Origin: Sphingobacteriia bacterium
GTDB lineage: Bacteria; Bacteroidota; Bacteroidia; Chitinophagales; Chitinophagaceae
Length of the DNA: 64,000 nucleotides
Direction of reading: 5' to 3'
NCBI GenBank assembly: GCA_017304675.1
Contig: JAFKLS010000018.1
Location: 496,001 to 560,000, forward strand
This document shows, one piece after another, positions 1 to 7,417 of this stretch. The notes under the pieces were generated by a model. The model ran no database searches. It was not told the DNA's origin and was given only the letters and a program-made list of their open reading frames with translations. A program made the translations under genes and the position numbers. Numbering within the stretch: position 1 is the first letter of the stretch; each line of letters begins with the position of its first letter.

Positions 1-267
1 TTGGTAATATGCTTTCAACAAATCTGTATTCACTGCAACGGGTTTTGCAGCGCCGGATTGTTTAACCGATATGCTGCACTCTACGCTGCCTCTTTCCAGC
101 TCTTCATTTAAAATACTTCTTATATCAAATTCATATGGTTTTAATAAAGCAGGTATTTGCAAACGCAAATCAAATTGTTTACCGTTTAACGATCTTACTT
201 CTACTAAAAAAGTTTTATCGGCAATTGCCTGTTCGGCCCTTCCATAACCGGTCATTGAATACAGCAT
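1..267 (-). CDS. yicC: YicC/YloC-family endoribonuclease, N-terminal part (runs off left edge)
   Basis: This is the first 89 codons of a gene that continues beyond the left edge. The product begins MLYSMTGYGRA, the hallmark start of the YicC/YloC family, and continues with the family's conserved stretch EVRSLNGKQFDLRLQIP. Family members are cytoplasmic and have been linked to RNA cleavage and stationary-phase phenotypes. An in-frame ATG lies 15 codons upstream at 312, but the family starts directly before SMTGYG, so I chose 267. The upstream start would also overlap the terminator at 314-349. The family is clear from the N-terminus; the rest of the gene cannot be seen. Confidence 0.8.
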   Translation of the reverse strand, partial: MLYSMTGYGRAEQAIADKTFLVEVRSLNGKQFDLRLQIPALLKPYEFDIRSILNEELERGSVECSISVKQSGAAKPVAVNTDLLKAYYQ

Positions 268-313
268 AATACTTATTATTAATGCAAAGTAAGAAATGTT
301 TGGAATTAGCATT

Positions 314-349
314 AAAAAAGAAAGGCCCCGTTTTGTACAAAGGCCTTTC
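314..349 (-). terminator. Rho-independent terminator of the starch operon
   Basis: An 8-bp GC-rich stem (320-327 with 342-349, GAAAGGCC/GGCCTTTC) is followed on the minus strand by a run of T. It lies 30 bases beyond the stop of the last SusE/F-like gene and just before the yicC start, so it should separate the two transcripts. Confidence 0.75.
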
Positions 350-379
350 ATTAATAAACATCACTCTCAACAACTGCTC

Positions 380-1810
380 TTATTGAATACTATAAGTATA
401 ATATCCTGCATTACTCAGGTTTAAAGTAATTACATGGGTACCCGCAGTAATTGCCACATTCTTGCTGGCATCTCCTATATTATTACCCCCATAAGACAAA
501 GTACCGATTGCAGAACCGCCGGCATCTCCTAAATTAATTGTCCAGTCATTATTAGCTCTAAATTTAAATTGATCACTTGCTGTAACAGTAATAGTTCCCG
601 TCCACGTATTTGAAGATGCATTATAAGTCATTGGAATATCTGTGCTCCAATTACTGGCTGCAAAGCCTCCAATAATACTCCAGGTAGTTGCGGTAGCAGA
701 CCATACATTCGTTTTAGTATTTGCAGTTAAATAGTAATATCCTGCATTTGCAACATTTAAGTTGCCTGCGCTTCCATTATTGCTTAAACTGCCACCGCCT
801 CCATCGCCATAGTTGGTGCCACTCCAAGAGGGAAGAGAAGTAAATTTAAAGCCTCCGGTTGTTGTAATATTTACGTAACCTTCGTAACTGCCATCGTTTT
901 TAACAGATGCCAAAGATGGTGCTTTTGAGGGATCCCAACCTTGATAATCGCCCGGAACGAATAACAATCCGAAGACACCTATACCTCCCGCTGTAGAAGG
1001 CGTTACACTAAATTTTCCTTTTTGAAAATCTATTCTAATAACATACAATCCGGTAGCAGCAGGGGCCGGAATATTACTGCCGCCATTTGTATAGTATGCA
1101 AAATCTCCTCCGGCACTTAATCCGGGCAATGTACCATCTGCTACAGCATATTTTTGACTCCAATCTCCGTTTACAGGTAGCAGTAAGTATTGTTTCCCCC
1201 CTATTAAATAAAAGGTTCCCTGATAAGTTGTATTATCTAGTTTACTAAACTGTTGTGTGGGAACAGGAACAGGGTTATTCCAACCACCGGCTGTAGCATC
1301 ACCTACCAGAAACAATTTACCAGAAGATGGTATAGCCACTTTTGGAGGAATCAAGTATGTTTTAAAATTAATCACTACAACATTTGAGTTTAACTGCTCA
1401 TTATTGTTGGAGTAAGAAGAAATAATCTTCATATCAAGATTATAAGCCGTATTGTACGCGGCTCCAAAACTCAGTAAAATATTATTGATTTGCTTATTGG
1501 TGAAACTTGCAGATCTTGTTCCAATAACGGTTGTACTGATAGCTTTTGAAAAATTACGGCCCGAAGAATCTATCAACACAATGTATTTTACAGTTGAAGA
1601 ATCTACAGAATAGTTAGGGCTACTCCAACTTAAGGTTAACGCTACTTTATCAGAATCAGCAACAGCAGGAGCTATTGTGGTAGAAGATGCAGATAAGGTT
1701 ACAGCAGTGCCCGGTAAATATTGGGGCAGTGGCCCTACCTTCTTTTCGCAAGCAACCAAACCAATAACAGCTATTAAAAGTGCCATTGAAATGTTTAAAA
1801 TATTTTTCAT
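380..1810 (-). CDS. susF: SusE/SusF-type starch-binding outer-membrane lipoprotein (long paralogue)
   Basis: This is a surface lipoprotein expected to bind starch or another alpha-glucan next to the SusC/SusD pore. The 476-residue product has a signal peptide ending in a lipobox (GLVAC, Cys21), an N-terminal SusE-type Ig-like domain (about 30-150), and then a row of carbohydrate-binding-type domains. The first, at about 160-275, is closely related to the C-terminal domain of the upstream neighbour; both contain LFLVG and the shared run TAGGWNNPVPVP. Two further repeats follow (about 278-375 and 378-476, the latter with WSIIGGFAASNW). This 'one SusE domain plus three binding domains' layout resembles SusF. 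It is the last gene of the operon, 25 bases after susE. Family is firm; the ligand is inferred from the GH13 neighbour. Confidence 0.85.
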   Translation of the reverse strand: MKNILNISMALLIAVIGLVACEKKVGPLPQYLPGTAVTLSASSTTIAPAVADSDKVALTLSWSSPNYSVDSSTVKYIVLIDSSGRNFSKAISTTVIGTRSASFTNKQINNILLSFGAAYNTAYNLDMKIISSYSNNNEQLNSNVVVINFKTYLIPPKVAIPSSGKLFLVGDATAGGWNNPVPVPTQQFSKLDNTTYQGTFYLIGGKQYLLLPVNGDWSQKYAVADGTLPGLSAGGDFAYYTNGGSNIPAPAATGLYVIRIDFQKGKFSVTPSTAGGIGVFGLLFVPGDYQGWDPSKAPSLASVKNDGSYEGYVNITTTGGFKFTSLPSWSGTNYGDGGGGSLSNNGSAGNLNVANAGYYYLTANTKTNVWSATATTWSIIGGFAASNWSTDIPMTYNASSNTWTGTITVTASDQFKFRANNDWTINLGDAGGSAIGTLSYGGNNIGDASKNVAITAGTHVITLNLSNAGYYTYSIQ

Positions 1811-1835
1811 ATCCTAATTATTTAGATTGTTAGGG

Positions 1836-2681
1836 TTATTGTTTTGTTACAGTAAATTTTCCTCTTTGAAAATCCACATCAATCTTATAGGTACCACTTG
1901 CTGAAGGCCCGGGGAAGTTATCACCGCCGGAAGTATAAAACTTGAAATCGCCACCGGCATTTAGCCCCGAAACGGTTTTATCTGGAACGGCATATTTTTG
2001 ATTCCAATCTCCATTTACAGGTAAAAGCAGGTATTCTTGTCCACCAATTAATGGAACTGTGATTGTATACTGCGTATTGGATACCTTTGTAAATTGTTGG
2101 CTTGGCACAGGAACCGGATTATTCCAGCCGCCTGCAGTAGCGCTACCTACTAAAAACAACTGTCCTGATGCCGGTAGTTGAACCACCGGTGGAATAGAAT
2201 ATGGTTTTACTGAAAATTTTAAAACATTCGAAACCAGTTTTGTGGCCAGCACACCTCCAATTGTTGAGCTCACCCTTATTTCTATATTGTGATTATGAAG
2301 CGTGTCTAATTGCAACTGATTAAGTAAATACCCATTAAAAACAGATTGCGTAATAGACAGGCTCAAATCTTTGCTTACAGAAAGTACCTGGCGTTGCGGA
2401 TTGGTAAAGTTTGCCCCCGATGTGTCTATCTCAATGGTATATGCAACATCTTGAGAACTAGTACCCGAAGCAAACTGATAGTTAGGGTTTGTCCAGGTAA
2501 GTGTTATTGCCTCATTATCTTTGTTTATATAGGCCAAAGGAATAGTTGTTGTTTTATCTGCTGTTAAAGTTGGAGCCGAACCTCCATTGAAAGTATCCAT
2601 AGCCTGATCTTTTGAGCAGCTATTTAGTGCCATCAGGGCAATACTTATAAAAAACAGCTTTGAGAATAATGTTTTCATCAT
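1836..2681 (-). CDS. susE: SusE-type starch-binding outer-membrane lipoprotein (short paralogue)
   Basis: This 281-residue lipoprotein has a signal peptide and lipobox (LNSC, Cys22), an N-terminal SusE domain (about 35-160) and a single C-terminal binding domain (about 170-281). That domain is strongly similar to residues 160-275 of the next gene, including LPVNGDW and the run TAGGWNNPVPVP. In Bacteroides SusE sits on the cell surface and holds starch chains near the SusCD complex; the same role is inferred here. It lies 37 bases after susD and 25 bases before its longer paralogue, so the pair looks like a tandem duplication followed by gain or loss of binding domains. Confidence 0.85.
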   Translation of the reverse strand: MMKTLFSKLFFISIALMALNSCSKDQAMDTFNGGSAPTLTADKTTTIPLAYINKDNEAITLTWTNPNYQFASGTSSQDVAYTIEIDTSGANFTNPQRQVLSVSKDLSLSITQSVFNGYLLNQLQLDTLHNHNIEIRVSSTIGGVLATKLVSNVLKFSVKPYSIPPVVQLPASGQLFLVGSATAGGWNNPVPVPSQQFTKVSNTQYTITVPLIGGQEYLLLPVNGDWNQKYAVPDKTVSGLNAGGDFKFYTSGGDNFPGPSASGTYKIDVDFQRGKFTVTKQ

Positions 2682-2718
2682 TTTTTTAATTTATGAATGA
2701 TAAAGAATCAGGTTTAAA

Positions 2719-4332
2719 TTAATAACCCGGATTTTGCTTCAAATTGGTATTGGCAGAAACATCTGCAGAAGGCAAAGGGAATAAAACACGAAACGCTCCA
2801 ACAGATGTGCCATCTTTTACTCCGCCTTTCCATGGCCACAGATATGCTGATTCTACAAACTTGTTATAGCGAATCAGGTCTGTTCTTCTAAAGCCTTCCC
2901 AATATAGTTCCCGAGCCCTCTCATCTAAGATAAAATCAGTGGTTAATTGTGTAGGTAAAATATTACCGCTAACATTCCCATAGGCTCTTTGCCTGAGTGA
3001 ATTGATATAACCAAGTGCAGTTACTGCATCTCCACCGGTGCCACCTCTTAATACTGCTTCTGCATAAATCAAATACATTTCGGCTAAGCGGAAAATAGGC
3101 ATATCAATATCGCAGAATGTTTGGTTAGAACCCGGAGCACCAGTGGTTAAAATGTTAGGCGTTGTTGGTCTTCCTCGATTTACAAACTTATTAATCCCGA
3201 TTCCGTCGGTAAAGACTGTAAGATCGTTGATATCTAAATTTTGGCCTGGTGTATAAAATTCAGCCCGCTGATCTTTAGCACCAGTCATATCAGGAAATAG
3301 GTTTACTAAGGATTTGGTAGTTCTATTACCAGCCCATGAATAGTCTAAAGCATAATCTCCTGCATTCATAGATCCTCCTAATGAGGAATGCGCAAGAAAT
3401 GTTGTGCCACCATAACCCTGTGTTTTTAATCCATCATAGTTAATGGTTAAAATAAATTCGCTGGTATTTTTATTATTATCTGCACGCATTAACCACCTGT
3501 AATCATTCACTAATACATAGCCGGCGCTTATTACTTTACTGGCATACGTAACGGCATCAGTCCATCTTGCTGTACCTGTGTATACCTGGGCATTTAAATA
3601 AATGCGGGCTAATAGTGCCCAGGCGGCCGCCTGATCTGCCCTGCCGTATTCATTAGTTTTTGCTGCCACCAAAGAAGGTGCAATTGCCTTTAACTCGCTT
3701 TCTATATAGGTAAATAAATCTGCCCTGGCAATTTGCTTTGGTAAAAAAGTTCCTATGGCATCTTTCTCCGTAGCAAAAGGAACATTACCAAACAGATCCA
3801 TTAAAATAGAATATTGATATGCTCTTAGGAACCGAGCTTCATATCTGTATTGTTTAATAGCATCAATATCACTTTGGGCAAATCCTTTTGAAGTAAGTGT
3901 TGCATCTGAAGATTGATTAATAAAATCGTTACACAAAGTAATCTGATAATAAGAACGATAATACAGCCCTTTTAAAATAGGGTTATCAGAAGTCCAGTTC
4001 ATTTTATGTAAATCCGGTACACCGGGGTCTCCCCAGGCACAAACAGCTTCGTCGGTAGTTAATTCCTGAGCATTCCAATATAAACGGAAAAAATCGGATG
4101 TACCTTCATCTATCCCCTGTACATCGCCATCTCCTGAGGGGCCTGTATTACCAGTTAAAGCATAACTGCCATATAATTTTGCAAATGCCTGTTTATATCC
4201 GGCAGGCGTACTGTACACTACATCTGCTGTAATGCCATTGGTAGGCTTCAGATCCAGGTTCTTGGTACAAGAAGTTAAAATACCTGCAACAAGACCCGCA
4301 ACTGCCATTTTCTTTAAAATATTATTTTTCAT
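2719..4332 (-). CDS. susD: SusD/RagB-family nutrient-binding outer-membrane lipoprotein
   Basis: This is the surface 'lid' that delivers glycan to the SusC channel. The 537-residue product has a signal peptide with lipobox (ILTSC, Cys22) and the helical N-terminal SusD part with the family motif RFLRAYQY. Its C-terminal region carries the conserved block ending FILDERARELYWEGFRRTDLIR (read here in parts: DERARELYWEG, RRTDLIRY), diagnostic of SusD/RagB. The gene lies 29 bases after susC and 37 bases before susE, so it is cotranscribed. The length is normal for the family. Starch as substrate is inferred from the GH13 enzyme in the operon. Confidence 0.93.
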   Translation of the reverse strand: MKNNILKKMAVAGLVAGILTSCTKNLDLKPTNGITADVVYSTPAGYKQAFAKLYGSYALTGNTGPSGDGDVQGIDEGTSDFFRLYWNAQELTTDEAVCAWGDPGVPDLHKMNWTSDNPILKGLYYRSYYQITLCNDFINQSSDATLTSKGFAQSDIDAIKQYRYEARFLRAYQYSILMDLFGNVPFATEKDAIGTFLPKQIARADLFTYIESELKAIAPSLVAAKTNEYGRADQAAAWALLARIYLNAQVYTGTARWTDAVTYASKVISAGYVLVNDYRWLMRADNNKNTSEFILTINYDGLKTQGYGGTTFLAHSSLGGSMNAGDYALDYSWAGNRTTKSLVNLFPDMTGAKDQRAEFYTPGQNLDINDLTVFTDGIGINKFVNRGRPTTPNILTTGAPGSNQTFCDIDMPIFRLAEMYLIYAEAVLRGGTGGDAVTALGYINSLRQRAYGNVSGNILPTQLTTDFILDERARELYWEGFRRTDLIRYNKFVESAYLWPWKGGVKDGTSVGAFRVLFPLPSADVSANTNLKQNPGY

Positions 4333-4361
4333 ATAAATATTTTTATTGAATTATCGTTAAA

Positions 4362-7355
4362 TTAAAAGTTGAGGCTTAAGTTGAGTGCATACACTCTGGG
4401 CCTTGGGTAGAAATTATTATCTATTCCACCATTGATTTCCGGATCTGCTCCTTTATATTTTGTTATAACAAATGCGTTTAATACATAAACACCAAGTCTA
4501 AGCGAAGCTTTATTATCTAATACTTTTCCAAAATCATAATTCACATTAATGTTATCCATTCGTAAAAAAGAGGCATTTTGTATATAATAGTCGGACAAAT
4601 AGTAGGCTGACCCATTACCACTGAAATTTGTAAATAATACATCGGATGAACCATTAGCTAAATAATTCAACGGGTTTAAAATATTGCGGGCAGTGCCTGA
4701 ACTCGATGCAACGTTGTTATACATATAATTTCCAATGCTGCCTCTCATTACAAATCCTGCACTCCATTTTTTATACGTAACATTTGAGTTTATGCCCAAA
4801 TAGTAGGTTGGTTCCGGGCTTTTATACCTGTAAAGGTCTTTATCAGAAATAATACCGTCTCGGTTTCTGTCTGCAAACAAATTATCAATCGGTTTACCCG
4901 CTTTATCATACACTTGCTGGTATACATAAAATGCGTTTCTGCTATAGCCTACAGAGTTAATCTGAATAGTATTACCTGTACCACCAGATATACCTCCTGT
5001 TAAAACACCGGGATAATTAGGATCATCTGAAACTGTTAGTTTGGTTATTTTATTTTCGTTGTAGGTAATATTAAATCCTACATCCCAGATCAAATCTTTC
5101 TGATGTAATGGCGTTGTGTTTAAAGTAAACTCAAAGCCTTTATTTTCCATGCTGCCAATATTGGCAACTATCTGGTTAGAGAAGTTTGTTCCGGCAGGTT
5201 GGGTAATAAGGTTTAATAAATCAGTTGTTTTACGATTATATGCTTCCAGTGTACCACTAATTTTCCCATCTAATATGGCAAAATCAATAGCCGCATTATA
5301 TGTTGCCGTTTGCTCCCATTTCCTGTTGGCATAATAACCTCCGGGGCGGTACATTTGATAAAACGTATTGCCTAACTGATACTGTGCTGTTGTATTACTT
5401 AGCCCGTAGTAGGAGATGTAATCATAATTGCCTATTCCATCTTGCTGCCCAGTTATACCATAGCTTAACCTGAGTTTTAATGAGCTGATTGTTTTATTTG
5501 CTTTCAGAAAACTTTCTTCTTTTATATTCCATGCCAATGCCAGAGAGGGGAAATTAGCCCAACGATAAGCAGGACTGAATCTTGAAGAACCATCTCTGCG
5601 GAAGGTTGCGGTTAAGTAATAACGGTTTTTAAATGTATAATTAGCCCTTGCATACCAGGAAAGTATCACGTTTCTTGGTTCATCGTACGGATACGTTGGA
5701 TCAGAGTTTGGCCTCTTTGTACCATCTGCAGCATAATCTGCATAGTTATAATTAGTGGTTAGGTAATCGTTATACTCATATCCGCCTGTTATATCTATAC
5801 GGCTTTGTAAAGACTTTAGTTCTTTTGCGTAATTCAGGTAAAACTGTAAGAATTCGTTTTTCTTTTTCTGTTGATACTGCGTATTGATACCTCCATGATA
5901 AACTGAATTTAAATCTTGAAATCTTTTATAATTGGAAGCTGCACTATCCGGAACATATACGTTACCTGAGCCTTCAGACATATCGTACATTAAATTGAGT
6001 TTTGCGTGCAGGTCTGGCAGGAAATGAACTTTATAATCTAATTGCACACTACCAACACTTCTTTTAGCAGTACCTGTATTGTTTCTTTCCATCAATAACC
6101 CTAAAGGATTTTTAGGCGACAACCCTTTTAATCCGGAAATAGAAGTCGGGTCAAGCCATTCCCAAAAGCCACCAAACCGGTTATTGCCGGAATAAATCGG
6201 TTGTGTGGGATCGAACATAACAGCAGCACCAATAGCTCCCTGATCTGCAAACCTGCTATTATTAATGCTTCCCAATACATTCAGGTTTACCGTTAAATGA
6301 TTTTGAAAAAACTTTGGCGTAAGGTTAAAATTCAACGAAGTTCTTTGTAAGTTATCTGTTTTTAAAACACCATCCTGTGTTAAAAAGCCTGCAGATAAAC
6401 GGTATGGCACATTTTTAAAAGATCCTGAAACACTAAGGTTATTATCTGAAGCCAATGCTGTTTGATAAATTTCTTTCTGCCAATCAGTATTGGCATTGCC
6501 TAATAAAGATTTTTGAGTTGTGTTACCAACTGCATTTACAAAAGCCCTCATTTGATCGGCGCTCAATACATCTATTTTTTTATACACGTTAGCAACAGAG
6601 AACTGAGTAGTAAAATTGAATTTAGGTTTACCGCTTTTCCCCTTTTTGGTAGTAACGATAATAACACCGTTTGAACCGCGGGCACCGTAAATGGCGGTTG
6701 CAGATGCGTCTTTCAACACATTCACTGATTCTATATCATTTGGATTGATTAAGGAAAGAGGGTTGGCCACACCAGAAATACCGCTGTTATCTAATGGCAC
6801 ACCATCAATAACAATCAAAGGATCATTACTGGCATTTAAAGAAGCACCACCACGGATACGAATAGTACTTCCTGCTCCCGGAGCACCACTATTAGAAGTT
6901 ACTTGCACCCCGGCTACTTTTCCTGCAATCAATTGCTCAGGAGTACCTGTAACGCCTTTATTAAAATCTTTTTCTGTTAATTGAACTACAGATCCTGTAA
7001 GGTCTCTTTTTTTGGCAGTACCATAACCAATTACTACCACTTCATTTAATGATGTATTGGTTGCAATAAGCCCAATTTGAAAACTTGGAGCATCTGCATC
7101 AATTTCTTTCTGGGCATATCCTAAAGACATAATCACCAGCTTTGTTGTATTGGCAGGTATTTTTAATGAAAATGAACCATCTGCAGCCGTTACTGTTCCA
7201 ATTTTGGTTCCTTTTACCAATACAGATGCCCCTGACAGTGGGCTTCCATCTTTAGTGTCGGTTACCCTTCCGGTAATCACTTTGTCTTGTGCCATAACCT
7301 GTACACTCAGAAAGAGTAGAGGTATTAGCACAGCAAGCCATCGTTTAACGTTCAT
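4362..7355 (-). CDS. susC: SusC/RagA-family TonB-dependent outer-membrane transporter
   Basis: This is the TonB-dependent channel that imports maltooligosaccharides or related glycans across the outer membrane. The 997-residue product has a signal peptide (cleavage near VMAQ, residue 23) and a CarboxypepD_reg-like domain (about 27-105, VTDTKDGSPLSGASV). A plug domain follows, with a TonB-box-like LNEVVVIGYGT and the SusC signature SVNVLKDASATAIYGARG. The 22-strand barrel ends in a terminal aromatic residue (LNLSLNF). There is no extra N-terminal signalling (STN) domain, so it is not expected to act with an anti-sigma factor. It lies 62 bases after the GH13 gene and 29 bases before susD. Confidence 0.95.
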   Translation of the reverse strand: MNVKRWLAVLIPLLFLSVQVMAQDKVITGRVTDTKDGSPLSGASVLVKGTKIGTVTAADGSFSLKIPANTTKLVIMSLGYAQKEIDADAPSFQIGLIATNTSLNEVVVIGYGTAKKRDLTGSVVQLTEKDFNKGVTGTPEQLIAGKVAGVQVTSNSGAPGAGSTIRIRGGASLNASNDPLIVIDGVPLDNSGISGVANPLSLINPNDIESVNVLKDASATAIYGARGSNGVIIVTTKKGKSGKPKFNFTTQFSVANVYKKIDVLSADQMRAFVNAVGNTTQKSLLGNANTDWQKEIYQTALASDNNLSVSGSFKNVPYRLSAGFLTQDGVLKTDNLQRTSLNFNLTPKFFQNHLTVNLNVLGSINNSRFADQGAIGAAVMFDPTQPIYSGNNRFGGFWEWLDPTSISGLKGLSPKNPLGLLMERNNTGTAKRSVGSVQLDYKVHFLPDLHAKLNLMYDMSEGSGNVYVPDSAASNYKRFQDLNSVYHGGINTQYQQKKKNEFLQFYLNYAKELKSLQSRIDITGGYEYNDYLTTNYNYADYAADGTKRPNSDPTYPYDEPRNVILSWYARANYTFKNRYYLTATFRRDGSSRFSPAYRWANFPSLALAWNIKEESFLKANKTISSLKLRLSYGITGQQDGIGNYDYISYYGLSNTTAQYQLGNTFYQMYRPGGYYANRKWEQTATYNAAIDFAILDGKISGTLEAYNRKTTDLLNLITQPAGTNFSNQIVANIGSMENKGFEFTLNTTPLHQKDLIWDVGFNITYNENKITKLTVSDDPNYPGVLTGGISGGTGNTIQINSVGYSRNAFYVYQQVYDKAGKPIDNLFADRNRDGIISDKDLYRYKSPEPTYYLGINSNVTYKKWSAGFVMRGSIGNYMYNNVASSSGTARNILNPLNYLANGSSDVLFTNFSGNGSAYYLSDYYIQNASFLRMDNINVNYDFGKVLDNKASLRLGVYVLNAFVITKYKGADPEINGGIDNNFYPRPRVYALNLSLNF

Positions 7356-7417
7356 AATTGTTGAGTTTTCTGGTTTAAAAAGAAATGTTTATTTATCCAT
7401 TGAGCATTTAGTTGATA

